Made by a program: the position numbers and the translations under genes. This document shows, one piece after another, positions 1 through 11,000 of a stretch of 40,593 nt of DNA. The DNA lies in the NCBI GenBank assembly GCA_000827495.1, contig KN817723.1:1-40593 (forward strand), in the 5' to 3' direction. How positions within the stretch are numbered: the stretch's first letter is position 1; the number at the start of each line of letters is the position of its first letter. The notes under the pieces were generated by a model. It worked only from the letters and a program-made list of their open reading frames with translations, was not told the origin of the DNA and ran no database searches. The DNA is from Hypholoma sublateritium FD-334 SS-4. Its lineage: Eukaryota > Basidiomycota > Agaricomycetes > Agaricales > Strophariaceae.

Positions 1-147
1 GCGTCGCCGCCGCGCGCCCGTCGAGGTGGCGGACGTCGGTGGCTAACAGAGCGCGGCATGGCGGCTGGTTCGCCGCGTGCCTGGTCGTCACGCTGTGACG
101 GCACGGGTCCCGACCGTCTTTTCGAGCGTCCGAAACTATACTTATGC
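1..147. other. GC-rich left edge, possibly the end of a gene
   Basis: The first roughly 130 bases are strongly GC-rich and then change abruptly to AT-rich sequence just before the inverted-repeat element. On the + strand one frame is open from base 3 to the TAA at 148-150. That stop is formed by the TA target site plus the first base of the element. This may be the tail of a gene lying to the left, but about 49 Arg/Gly-rich codons in a GC-rich tract are weak evidence, so no product is named. Confidence 0.2.
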
Positions 148-149
148 TA

Positions 150-765
150 AGGTAGATGTCATCCACAAACGACAAGATCACGTGGTTACATTGTGACACG
201 GATATATTTGGATAAATCTTCTTGTTGAGACTGAAAGCCGTCCCAAAAAAACAATCTTGCCATAGATGGTCTGTAGGAACTGTGAAGAATGGTTTAACCT
301 ATCCATATTCGTACTTATTTCGGAGAAAATTGAAAAACTGAACATGTAGTTTACAAAATAAGATGCACAACAAAAGTTGGGTGGGAGATGGTGCTGATTG
401 GTGCTGAAACACTCATATGTACCATTTCCATGGCCATAATCATTACTTAAGTACTTTATAGTGTCCCTCAGCTACCTTCATCATTGGAGCGACAATAATA
501 TGCTGAAAATGGGCATAGATGTGGTGAAAGGCGTGGACAACTGATCTTCGACACTCCAATGGAAACTACTCAAGATCGTGCTGTCCGATAACCTCAAAAA
601 TCTGTGTATATACTCAAATAAGTATTATGGAATGTTCCTACAGACCAAAAGTTGTAATTTCGATGCTGGGCGAAAGATATCGAGCAAATTGTGGAATATC
701 TCCTGATTTGGATGTCACGGAGTGTCACAGCACGTGAGTTAGCTGTTTGTGGATGACATCTACCT
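150..765. mobile_element. 616-bp TIR element (MITE-like), TA target duplication
   Basis: The ends are perfect 21-bp inverted repeats: AGGTAGATGTCATCCACAAA plus C at 150-170, and its reverse complement at 745-765. Each is flanked by TA (148-149 and 766-767). Imperfect pairing continues inward: CACGTG at matching distances, then TGTGACAC, then TGGTCTGTAGGAAC (near 268-281 and its complement near 636-649), then TACTTATTT, so each arm is about 170 bp. There is no open reading frame of note inside, so it is non-autonomous. TA duplication fits Tc1/mariner-type mobilisation; a PIF/Harbinger origin (3-bp target) fits less well because the left flank is CTA and the right is TTA. No second copy is seen in this window. 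Confidence 0.75.
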
Positions 766-767
766 TA

Positions 768-1342
768 CTGGATATCGTATTGATATGTAAGCGTTTATGC
801 AGCCCGAAGTTGCTTTATGGCTAATAATAGACGTTCGGAGGTCAATGGTCGGCGTGATGGAATTTGCTGTATGTGAGGCGCACGGGCTCCGAGATTCTCA
901 GATTCACATTTATGCAGGCATCGAGACCTTTACATACACCCGCAGATCAGTTGATTGATGGGTCTACCTAACGCTTCTATGTATGCGCATGTCAGACTAT
1001 TTTCAACTTCGCGATAGTTGCTTTTTCAGGTAAGTATGTACTGAAAGCTAACCTGAACTCAGTGAACTGACATGGTCCCGACTTTCTGGAGCGAAATGGT
1101 TGTGTATAATACGTGTATTGGTTGACAGATGTGTTGCGGTCTATTACATTTTAGTAAATATAGATCAAGAAAGGGTCGCATGATCATCAAACTGCAACTG
1201 TGCAACATCGAGATAGTTATGAGGAGATGTGCGGGAATACGGCATAGATGGTAAGCAATCCGCGACTATTTAATAAGAAGGTTTCACCGCTGAGTTTCGC
1301 CTCATTTTTTGACATTGCAGACCACCCTGGGGCCAGCTGATC
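768..1342. other. Intergenic, AT-rich, upstream of the membrane protein gene
   Basis: About 575 bases between the inverted-repeat element and the first gene. No open frame of useful length and no repeat was seen. The last part, a pyrimidine-rich tract before 1320, looks like ordinary leader sequence. Confidence 0.4.
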
Positions 1343-2704
1343 ATGGACAACCTCAATGTCACAGCGCCCAGTGCAACGATGCCCATCCTCAATCCCAACA
1401 CACCGTTGGCATTTCTTACCCCAGAGCAGGCTTATCAGACATCAGTATCGACCTACGTCCTGGTGGCCTCGTTAGGGGTTAGTTCTTCTCTCGATGATAT
1501 TTTCACGCGAAGACAACCTCAAATTTTGGAACAGATATTGTTGTGGGATGTTCTTGACAATGTATCGGACGACTTCTTTATTGTGTTCAGAAGTCCCTTC
1601 ACGCTCAGCACTGCTGCTTTCATTGGCTCCAGGTGTGCACAGCGTCCTGTCCCTGTATATTATGCTGATAATATTTCAGACTTGGATCACTGGGATATGT
1701 AATCGGTGCAGATATATTCAATAGTGAGCATCGATACTGCTTTAGATATTCGATAAATTCTCATGAATTGCATTAGCTGCACCGACGGGTGATTGCGTCC
1801 GCTTCGAAACCATAGACGACGTGTTCTACCCCATCTCCCTCGCATGTAGCGCTCTACTGTTCTTTTTCCGCCTGCGCGCCATCTACAACCGGAACCGGAT
1901 CGTTGTTATCTGCTTTTTTATATTGTGGTGTGGCCTCCTCACATGCACGATTTTTATTCCAGTCGGAATCCTCGGAGGGACCATAGGGCCGACGAAGTAC
2001 TGCGTCGATGCGGACGTCCCTACTTCGGCATATGCCGCAATAATCGCGCCGCTAGTGCACGACACACTGGTTTTCATCGCAATCTCATGGCGCTTGGTTC
2101 AGAATGCACGCATCGAGGGAGATATCAAGCAGAATCTGCAAATTGCAATGTTCGGAAAATATCTGCCAGCGTTCAGCAGGGCTTTGCTTTTGGACGGGCA
2201 ACGCTATTACTTGTGAGTATACTATACGCGACCATCAATGGATATACTAACTATTTCTTCAGGATTACCTTGGTCTCAAACTTGGTGACCGTGATAATGG
2301 TGTTCGACACATCCGTTCCGATTCCCCTGCGATCAATGTGTGCGACTCCAAATCTTGTGCTCACAAATATCATGGCGTGCAGAGTGTACAGGAAGACTAA
2401 GGTTGGGCTCTTCAAAGATGTTGAGGCGTCTTCGAGCGGTTTGTCCGAAAAAAACCGCAAGCCCAACATCCCCATTGCTGTGTATACGGCCACCACAAGG
2501 GTCACGGCGGATCCACACTATCAGGCTGACATCGAGTTGCCCAACCTTTCAACATCACACTCCCGCGGCAACAAATCTCACACAAACGACGGCTCAGATT
2601 TACAGGCATACGAGGGAAGCTTATCCGCGAGTACAACAACAACGCATGAACGGAAGAATAACTTTTCGGGCTCTTTTTTGGACATCGAACGTGGAGTAGA
2701 GTAA
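1343..2704 (+). CDS. Multi-pass membrane protein of agaricomycete-expanded family
   Basis: Five exons: 1343-1477, 1535-1632, 1680-1723, 1777-2212, 2263-2704, giving 384 residues. Introns are 57, 47, 53 and 50 bp; the first is a multiple of three and open. The N-terminal part carries a WDVLDNVSDDF motif after a first hydrophobic segment. It continues through several membrane helices, including one after RAIYNRNR (VVICFFILWCGLLTCTIF), an IGPTKYC loop, and YLPAFSRALLLDGQRYYL before the last helix. The protein ends with NIMACRVYR and a polar tail of about 120 residues. This is the pattern of a family present in many copies in mushroom genomes and annotated as hypothetical or DUF6533-like. Its function is not known; the topology suggests a plasma or endomembrane protein. 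Family assignment is from memory of the motif layout; the exon structure is well supported because each splice restores the family pattern. Confidence 0.8.
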
Positions 2705-3225
2705 CGAAAAAAGATCATCATAGTCGCTCTTTCAACATTAACTCAGGAAATTCACAAGCCACATATTCTGCACATAAATTATACTTTAATTTATTACGGT
2801 AGCTTTACTACGTACTATGCGTCAATGTTCAGCGTTCAACCTTTATTCAACCTCCACTTACTCTAATTACCGCGCTGGGTGAAGTCTAAGTCATTCATTT
2901 CCTAAATATTTGACCCCACTTTGTAGGAAATTGTATCATGTGTCAGCGCTTGCACGGTCGAGGAAGACGTCTCAAGATTCCAAGGTGGATGAATAAGCAA
3001 TGACGAAATGTCTGTCGGTCAGCGAATCAAGCGCCTGTAGCGGGTAGCATACGCATCGTGGGAGGTCGTGGGCGCCTCATTTCCATAACGGGAAATTTGC
3101 TCTATAATTCCTGTCGGTGAACACGCCATCGGCGTTACGAGTTGCTATATAACCATGTCTCTCGTGTACCCCATGTCATGCTATCCAAATCCCGTATCAT
3201 TCTTCACATCGCCCTCATTCCGCTG
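2705..3225. other. Intergenic and pirin promoter region
   Basis: AT-rich 3' flank of the membrane protein gene, then the promoter of the pirin gene. A first TATATAA-like element lies at 3146-3152, and the better placed one follows at 3226-3233. Nothing else was recognised. Confidence 0.4.
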
Positions 3226-3233
3226 TATATAAG
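3226..3233 (+). promoter_or_regulatory. TATA box of the pirin gene
   Basis: TATATAAG lies 134 bp before the chosen ATG at 3367. Transcription would start tens of bases downstream, which places the upstream in-frame ATG at 3142 outside the transcript. This decides the start at 3367 over the longer frame, whose extra N-terminal residues have no counterpart in pirins. Confidence 0.55.
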
Positions 3234-3339
3234 CCTTGCATTTTATCTCCAACTCATTCCTCAATCGACTTCAGACAAGCTGTCTTACCTCCTCCGACTC
3301 GCTAAAGCAAACTTACGAGCCCAGCACTCGAAAACCATC

Positions 3340-3493
3340 NCCACCGAAGTATCCAACACCTTNAACATGAGNGCCATACAACTCTCTCTGCGCAAGAACG
3401 AAGAACGAGGCAATGCTGATCACGGATGGCTGAAGACATTCCACACGTTCTCATTTGCNTCGTAGGTCGCTNGNTTGACGTCAGGGGCATACN
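3340..3493. other. Cluster of ambiguous bases (N)
   Basis: Seven undetermined bases lie at 3340, 3363, 3372, 3459, 3472, 3474 and 3493, around the first exon and first intron of the pirin gene. One falls in the second codon and one in the penultimate codon of exon 1. They do not break the frame. Confidence 0.95.
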
Positions 3494-4260
3494 TTGACCA
3501 GTTCACAGGTACCAAGACAACAAACACGAGCTCTTTGGACCATTGAGAGTGATCAACGAAGACCGGGTGGCTCCCCGCACTGGCTTTGGGACGCATTCGC
3601 ACCGCGAGTTTGAGATCTTCTCGTATGTTGTGGCGGGTGAACTCGAGCAGTGAGTGACATTGATCCATCGTATCAAACACTGTTTACTGACGTTCCTCCA
3701 GCCAAGACTCGATGGGCAACACGGAGGTGCTGAAGCGTGGTGACCTCCAACTCACATCCGCCGGCACTGGAATATCGCACTCTGAGAAGGCGCACGGATC
3801 TAAACAGGTTCACTTCCTGCAGATCTGGTCCATTCCGTCGACTTCCCGACTCCCTCCCAAGTACTTTACGCGTCATTTCTCTGACGCGGAGAAGACGGAC
3901 AAGTGGGCGCGCATCGTAGCACCTGTCGGGGCGGAGGGAGTTCTCGTGGACCGCGAAGGCGAGGGCCCGGCACCGGTGCAGAGTGCGTTGACTTTGTACG
4001 CGACACTGTTGGGCGCGGGGAAATCGCTTGTGCGTCCCCTGGACGGGAAGAAGGGATATATCCACGTCGTCCAGACAAGTGGATACAACGAGGGGCAGGC
4101 AATGGGCGCTCAAGTCAGAATCAGTTTCAAGGGCGGCGAAGAACTGACGCTGAGGGAGGGCGACGGCGCGTACATATACGCCGGGAAGAGCGCGAATTCG
4201 CTGATCGTGGAGAACGATGGAACTTCAACGGCTGAGATTCTGGTCTTTGATTTGGACTAA
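3367..4260 (+). CDS. Pirin family protein (bicupin)
   Basis: Three exons, 3367-3461, 3509-3649 and 3702-4260, with introns of 47 and 52 bp; 264 residues, normal for the family. The N-terminal cupin carries the full metal site with canonical spacing: His61 and His63 in GTHSHREFEIF, then His105 and Glu107 in TGISHSEKAH. The LKTFHTFSF and FGPLRVINEDRV motifs also fit pirins. The C-terminal cupin (KKGYIHVVQTSG to DGAYIYAG) completes the fold. Pirins bind Fe(II); human pirin acts as a nuclear cofactor and bacterial YhhW is a quercetin 2,3-dioxygenase. Which role applies here cannot be told. The start is chosen from the TATA box and family length. The gene ends 22 bp before the stop of the convergent aminopeptidase gene. 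Confidence 0.92.
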
Positions 4261-4282
4261 TTGGCATAGTACTATTCCGCGC

Positions 4283-5858
4283 TTAGATAGCTAATTCATA
4301 TGCAAAACCAACAGCTAGCTTTGCAAACTCCAGCGAGTGTTCCCATGAGAATCCATTGACGCTCGTGGTATCAGCACTTGTGTGGATATTGGGGTTGATG
4401 TCAGTAAATTTACTTTCGAAAGGGAGTGCACTGGGGTATCCTTGTGCATTCCAGCTTGCATGGTCTGAACAGCCGTACCCGCACTACGATTCTAAAATTA
4501 GTCACTTGTCGTTTAGTATAGGCCATATGCCACTTACCGCGGTACTGGTTACCCATTTGAGATTTGTGTAAGCCAAGACAAGTGACCCGACGAAGCTGGT
4601 CAAACCGGCGTCAACGTAGTCCTAGCATTCGAGTTAGCGTTGAGGTCAAGAGGAAGGTAGAAGGTAAACCATCCCTTACAGGCATCAATCCAACAACAGG
4701 GGTTGTTCCCGGTTTAACACTGGAAATGGAAAATCAATAACTGCCACCGTCCGGCTAGGTTTGACGTACTAAGCAGTCATATCGAACTGGAGCATGGCTT
4801 TTACCTGCTTGTTCGCGCTCTTATAGCTTTTTGCAATAGCCTGAGATCCTTTGAGGCCACCCTCCTCACCAGAGTACCTGTTGCCGTAAGTCAATGTTCA
4901 TCGCCAGAATTCAAGCTCACTTGAACCGCACTGACCACTGGAACTCCACCGGGTTTTGGGGCTTGAACCCAGATGCAACGAGGACACGGAAAGCCTCCAT
5001 GAGATTGGATGCTCCGCTCGCGTCGTCGTCTGCGCCCGGCGCGCGCGCGGTCGACGCCGTCCCGCTACCAACGGAATCCATGTGCGCGCCCAGGATTGTC
5101 ACCGGACCGCTGGCGTTGGTCCCCGGGATCTTGGCGACGATCGAGCTCTGCAGCCAGGTGTGCGGGAACAGGGCGACGCTGGCGCCGCTTGTGGGGTACT
5201 TCGCCGTGATCTTTGGGTGAAAAGGGAAAGTCATGGTGGATCAGTAACGTTGGTGGAGATTCCGCGTCCCATTGGAAAACGCACGTTGCTTATCGTGTCG
5301 CGGATGTACACCGACGCAGCCAGCCCGGTCGCGGCGAGGTAGTAGCGGTTGTTGAATGCAGTAAGGTTGTTGAGGTAGTTCTTCATTGACGGCAGGGAGA
5401 CCGTGGCGATGATAGGTGCAAGTTCCGCCTGGTGCGACGGCGCGGTATCTTGAACGCAGACGACAATCAGCACACAACAGAACCTTGGCGCATAGTTGGC
5501 ACACACAAGTGACCGCGGCCGCCAACGTAGACGCGGTCATCGCCGCGAAGCCGGGAGCGTCCTCGGGCTCGTAGACATCGGTAATGTCAAACTAATCATG
5601 TTGGTAAGCACTCAGTAAGAAAATTGGAGCAGATGGACCTCGGGAGCTCACAAAGCGGATCCTCTTTGCAATGAGGGCGTCCTTCTCCTCATTGGAGACC
5701 CAAACGGGGTCGGCATCCTCTGCGAGACGAAGGAGATTGAAGCCCAGCGCAGCTTTCGCTCTGACCTGCGCGATGGTGAGAGGTAGAGTAGGCAATGCAG
5801 TAGCTGACATGGCAGCCGACGCCAAAACCAGAGCCATAGCGGGAATGTAGAACCTCAT
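4283..5858 (-). CDS. LAP1: Secreted leucyl aminopeptidase, peptidase family M28 (LAP1-like)
   Basis: Eight exons read leftward: 5858-5652, 5591-5507, 5448-5285, 5210-4936, 4877-4770, 4719-4680, 4621-4538, 4483-4283; 387 residues. A signal peptide (MRFYIPAMALVLASAAMSA) is followed by a propeptide-like segment to about residue 97, then the M28 catalytic domain. All metal and catalytic residues of the family are visible: His195 and Asp197 in GAHMDS, the Asp cluster near 213-215 in PGADDD, Glu248-Glu249 in SGEEGG, Asp276 in LQFDMT and His355 in NPNIHT. The CGYGC pair (about 322-326) would form a disulfide. Length and motif order match fungal leucine aminopeptidase 1 (M28E). It would remove N-terminal residues from peptides outside the cell. 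The gene appears intact. The donor of the second intron was chosen because it restores VTYTAPSHQ. Confidence 0.93.
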
Positions 5859-5914
5859 TGCGACTCAGCACAGACGCAAGAAAGGACTGAGGGTAGCTAG
5901 GATATGCCCAGCAG

Positions 5915-5922
5915 ATTTTATA
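5915..5922 (-). promoter_or_regulatory. TATA box of the aminopeptidase gene
   Basis: On the minus strand TATAAAAT lies about 57 bp before the ATG at 5858. A strong TATA box with a short leader is common in highly induced secreted-enzyme genes of fungi. Confidence 0.5.
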
Positions 5923-6633
5923 TGCGCGCCTAGAGTTTGCTGGGCTGAAGGAAGTGACCTGACCTCTATGCGCTTAGGATAAACCAGTCAAACCACACGG
6001 ATTGTGGCTATAGACATGCAGCGAGATGGGGTTTCATGCAATCGACACGAGGAGAAATATGTTGTCAAGATAATACCAAGCCGAGCAGCCACATGTCATG
6101 TTGTCGAGAAGTGTGGCCCGGGCGGAGAGGAGGCTTCTAATTCGCCTATTCTATATGATAGCGCTTCAAATGAGAGCGTGCTCAAAGTGTCTAGCTCACT
6201 GGGGTTCATATGATCAAGGCAGACTTGGCACCATGAGAGGGTGATTCAGAAATTCTTGACCTATACCCAGCCAAGAAATCAGAGCAAATACATCCTGTCA
6301 GGGTTTGGTCAGGCATAAATCTTGTCAATAGGAAGAAAGAACTCAATTTCTTTAGAGGCGTAGATCCCCCGATAGTACCCAAAATATCATTACTTTATGT
6401 AAGACGGGCAACTCGGTGAGAGATTGATGAGCCTCGGTCTGCGATATCATTGTGTGTAAGCCCTAGATGTTTTCATCAGCTATAGCGCGCAATTTGATAG
6501 ACCGTTGAAGCAATCGCAATCATGAAACCATTGTAAAAACACAAGTATATTTCATGCATACGAAAGGGACCATAAGCTCAGAAAATGCAACTGGTGGCAA
6601 AGTCGGCGGAAAGGACAGGAAAGAAGATTGAAT
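5923..6633. other. Intergenic
   Basis: About 700 bases between the aminopeptidase promoter and the 3' end of the next minus-strand gene. One 69-codon open frame on + (6004-6213) has no recognisable features. No repeat or RNA gene was seen. Confidence 0.35.
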
Positions 6634-7620
6634 TCAACCTCTGGCTTTTCTTGGGTCGCCAACCGTGTTGTCGGCCACTACCATACCCATGATATCGGCA
6701 GCAAATCGTTCCTAGGTAAACAACGTTTTGTGTTAGTTAAGAATAGATAGAAACATGTTTTCGCCACATACATCGTTCCGGAATACTACTTGAAGAGGGG
6801 CGACCTGCCTCCATGCCCAGCCGTATGTTGACAGCATCCTCTCCCGCTCATGTTCCGACGAGGCAGCCAAAAATCTTGCTGCTCGTAGTTGGACATCTCT
6901 TCCCTTCTTATAAAAGTCCTCTTTGCTGATAGGGAACGTCTTTTCCCATTCCTTACGTTCAATTTCGAGCTGAATTTCGGTGTCGCGTTTCTCTTTCTGC
7001 AGAGCAAGCATCTGCTTGACGTATGCATACTTGAGTTGTTCGTAATCATTTCGCCACTGAGCTTCTAAGGGTACATCTTTCAAAAGGCCGGTGTAGAGTA
7101 GCCCCTGAAATACGAGCAGAAATCGAACGTGAGGTCGAAATAGTTCGAAGGAATCGATTTGAAGTTCGTACCTGGAGTTTTGCCGAGCTCGGGTCATTGA
7201 CGCTGTCCGGCTGATACCAGCTTTCGTCGTTCGAGAGATACCGATTTATTGCTTCCTCGTGGTACTCATCTGCATGTTGCGTGTAAAGTTTCTGGAGATC
7301 CGCCAGATGGTTTTCCTTTGTAGTTTCTATTGCTTCCTGGATGCCAAGCAGTTTGTTTGGCTGCTCGACAATCGCCTTCATTGCCTCAAAACTGCCAACG
7401 TTAACACCGAATCATTAGAAGAGGGATATGATACGCACCTGGGGACCTCCCTTTTCTTGTGGTTCAAAATAAACATAGCTCGCCTGTGCGCTTCAATTGC
7501 GGGTTGCTTTTCATGCGGTTGTGTGATTTGTGCCGGCTCTGTAAAAGAATTACGAATAAATCCATTTTGCCCTTTATATGCGTCAGTTGGCACTCTCAAT
7601 ACACGCGTTTCGGATGCCAT
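6634..7620 (-). CDS. Unrecognised helical protein, probably conserved in basidiomycetes
   Basis: Four exons read leftward: 7620-7439, 7391-7172, 7104-6772, 6711-6634; introns 47, 67 and 60 bp; 270 residues. I do not recognise a family. There is no signal peptide and no membrane segment. The middle is rich in charged residues and should be largely helical: KEKRDTEIQLEIERKEWEK is a likely coiled coil around residues 180-200. It is followed by an FYKKGRDVQLRAARF stretch and a short conserved-looking end, AADIMGMVVADNTVGDP. Clean splice sites with preserved frame across four exons argue for a real gene. It is divergent from the VPS9 gene, and the two share 426 bp of promoter. Confidence 0.75.
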
Positions 7621-8046
7621 GTATGGAGTTCGAAAGGGAGTTCAATGCAGTTGGTGGTTTACATAAAATAGAGATAGAAATTAGGCCGACGTCTTGATAA
7701 ACACTGGGTTTGAAAATATACGGCACTCGCCGTCGCCGACGACAGCTGCAGTACCGACAGCTGCAGTACGTATGTACTATGTAGTCCCCTACCAAAACTT
7801 TAGGTCGTTTCGAGGTGGAGGCGGGAAGACAAAGAAATGAAGTGTTTGGTTGTCTGTGCAAACAAGCTGGCGTGATCCATCATCATTTCGAGTGGCCTCA
7901 TTGCTTCCGCACCCTCCCCCAGGCGCCGTCTGACCGCCGTTCCTGGCTCTCTATCGGCTTGCAAGCTTAATGGATAACGTCCCAAGACGCACACCCTAAA
8001 TCTCTTCGAGTTTGAATCAACATAAGTACTACTTACGGCCACGGCG
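7621..8046. promoter_or_regulatory. Shared (bidirectional) promoter region
   Basis: 426 bases separate the start codons of the divergent helical-protein and VPS9 genes. A 15-bp unit, CGACAGCTGCAGTAC, occurs twice in direct tandem at 7740-7754 and 7755-7769, and each copy contains the palindrome CAGCTG. No TATA box was recognised. Shared control is inference from the layout. Confidence 0.45.
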
Positions 8047-11000
8047 ATGACCTCGAAACGAGGAAATGACTTTCCTGTGACATCGATAGGACGAAGCTCT
8101 GGCGCTAGAATCCAACAGGCTTCAGCAGCGCATGAAGCTCATCCACTGCTCTCGCCAGGCCCAAGTACTACCCCAGCGTCGGAGCAGGCTGCTGGTGGGG
8201 CCGGCGCGACGCTCAGCGCCAACGGCGGACCACGATATGTGCCATATACCCCGCGTCAGCGCGTTACACCAACGTCGGCGACGACTGGCACTACAGTGCA
8301 CCCGCCTTCGCCGCAGCAGCATCAAGGAGATGCGACTAGCAAACTGCAGATTATGCATCTCAAGGCTGCTGCACAAAGCCTCGGACTAGACAGCGGCACG
8401 CTTGGCTGGTCGATCCTCGAGAAGCTCGTGCTGGAGCCGGAGGTTTCTGAGGAATGGGTAGAGGTCTGGAGCGCAATTACGTCTGGAAAGGTGTGTCATA
8501 TTTTTTTGAGATTCTGATCTTGTAGCTGAGTGATCTTAGGCGACGCTATTGCTTCCCTTGGAATCATCATCTAGTCATGGAAAGCTTAGCGCCGACTTCG
8601 TGAAAGATCATCTTATCCTTTCGGACAGTTCTTCGCGAAAGAATGCACCTATTGTGACACTCTCTGGCCTCCGAGGAACCCTTGAGGAGTAATTCTAACA
8701 TTTTCTTGTAGCTAATCTCATCTGACTCTTTCTTAGCGAAATTCTGACCTTCCGTTCAACCATCAACCCAACTTCCAAACTATTCCAAGAAATTCTCAAT
8801 CCATTAACAAGATCGTCGGCTCTCTCACTCTTACCCCCACTTCCTAACACGATGCTAGAACTTGTACCCAACATGCGTCCGCAGTACCATCTACCGTCTT
8901 ACACGAATTCCCTACATCTGCCTCCTCGAGCACAAATTGCTCCAAAGCCTCCTCTACCCCCGCGCCCAGGAAACCGTACAGCATCAGGCACGCAAGTATC
9001 GACATCCCGGATCAGCATACCTTTTGCATCTCTTTTTGGCGGGAGTTCGTCTAAGCCCACAGCCCCCGTGCCAGCATCTCCTCCAGCATCTCTACGCAGC
9101 TTCGAGTCTGCGCAAGATACCAACGGAGCCGTCGAAGTGCCTGCTTACACAATCGATCGCAAGATAACCCGCAAAGATCTTGCAAAAGAGTTAAATCGCT
9201 CGGTAAAGGCAGAGCTAAAGTCCGCGCTGGCTAATGCAGCCTCCCTCGGCCATGATCCGGTCCCGAGTTGGGTCGTCGACAGGGTGCACGGAGTGACGGC
9301 CGATTGGCATCCTTTCTTTAGGAGGCCATCGACACTGCAGAAGAAGCTGGGCGGAGAGAAGAGCGGGAAGGATACCAATGGAAATGGGTACATCGTCAAC
9401 ACCCTCGAGGAAAGTCCAGATGATGCAGCGGAGCATCTGCAGGATTTCTATCTTGCGCTCGAGCAGGACATGCGGTCTGGCGGGACATCGTTCATTCCGC
9501 GGTGGAAGGATAGACTTGGGGGCGACACAGAGTCGGAGGCGGACGATGAGAAGGATCAGCGCGAACAGGATATGATGGAGAGCGAGACGCGGATACGCGA
9601 GGTCATGGAGGCGGTGGAGCAGGCCATAGCATCTGTCTTCTACGACAGGTATGAGCCATCCAACTTCTAGGACATCTTGACTGAGTTGCGATCAGATTGT
9701 TCATGCAGCCGACCACAGATGATGCATCGCATGATGAGGCCCTGTCCAGTCGTGTTGCCGCTTTAAATATGCTGGATTTGGGACTTGGGCATCTAGGTAT
9801 CGAAGTTCCTGAATCAGTCAATGATACAGCGTTGCAAGCAGTAGTCAAAGACTGTGGTGATCGTATGTCATCGTTATCCTCAGATATTCTGCGATAATGA
9901 CAATATTTTATCAGTGCTTACGCAGTTGGACAGTTGTCATGGTCCCGCAGAAAAATCATCAATTTTGGTCGCTGCACACAAAATCGTTGTCGGTGAGTTC
10001 TGTTCCTCGTTGACGGTTACTTATATACTGAGAAAACTCGCACCTTCAGACGGGCTGTCGAAGTTACCTCCCATACGCTTAATCTCTGAACGTGACGAAG
10101 AGGATCTCCCGACTGCAAAACCGACATTTACAGATACTGGAGAACTCAAAAGTCGCTCTACAGAAAGTCCCGATGATGTTCGAGATGTCAACGAGCCCGA
10201 GCCTGTGTTCCAGTCTTCTAACACTTCTCCGTCACCAGAACAACCTCCAGCTACCCAAACTACCAAGACGAAATCACCACCACCACCCCTTCTGCTCGAT
10301 TCGCCCGCATCGGAGTTACCTCCGGCTCCTCCTCAGGTTGCGAAAGAGCCTACTCCAGTGTCCGGCGACGTTCTTCTCCCACTCATTATATTCTCCGTGG
10401 TCAAAGCCAACCCACCGCACTTGGTATCCAATCTCCTGTTTATACAACGTTTTCGGAATCAAGCCGTAGGGGGCGAGGAAAGCTACTGCCTTATCAACCT
10501 GTTGGCAGTAGCGGAGTTCCTCGAGAACGTCGATATGGCCGGTCTAGGATTGGGTGACAGCGATAAAGTTATGAGCACGGCGGACCTCACCCCCATACCA
10601 CTAGCGCGCAGTCCGCTCACCGCGGAGACGCCACTGGAGCCTGACCAGGGTTTGCGCGGGCGCGTCGGGCAGCAGGTCGACGCGATCACGGACTCTGCGA
10701 ACAAGGTCATAACAGGGGTTGTTGACTCATCGTTCGGGATCCTGCGCTCGCTCATGCCTGCTGCGGGTGCGAGCGCTGCGTCCGCGCCCGGGACGCCAGT
10801 GCTGGGCAACCTCCGGCCGGGCTTTGGGCTCCTGCGGCGCGAAAGTGGGTTCTCGATCGCCAGCCTTGCGGCATCGCTGCCGATTACGGGGCGCTCGCGG
10901 TCGAACACGGCCACGGAGGAGGCGGGGCAGCAGCTCCTGACGGTGTCGCGCCCTTCGTCCGTGCGCTCGCGGATCTCGGTGAGGTCGCTGCATAATCGGA

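Noticed and set aside
3142..3366. Upstream extension of the pirin frame with a hydrophobic segment
   Set aside because: A TATA box at 3226-3233 lies inside it, so it should be promoter; pirins have no such N-terminal segment.
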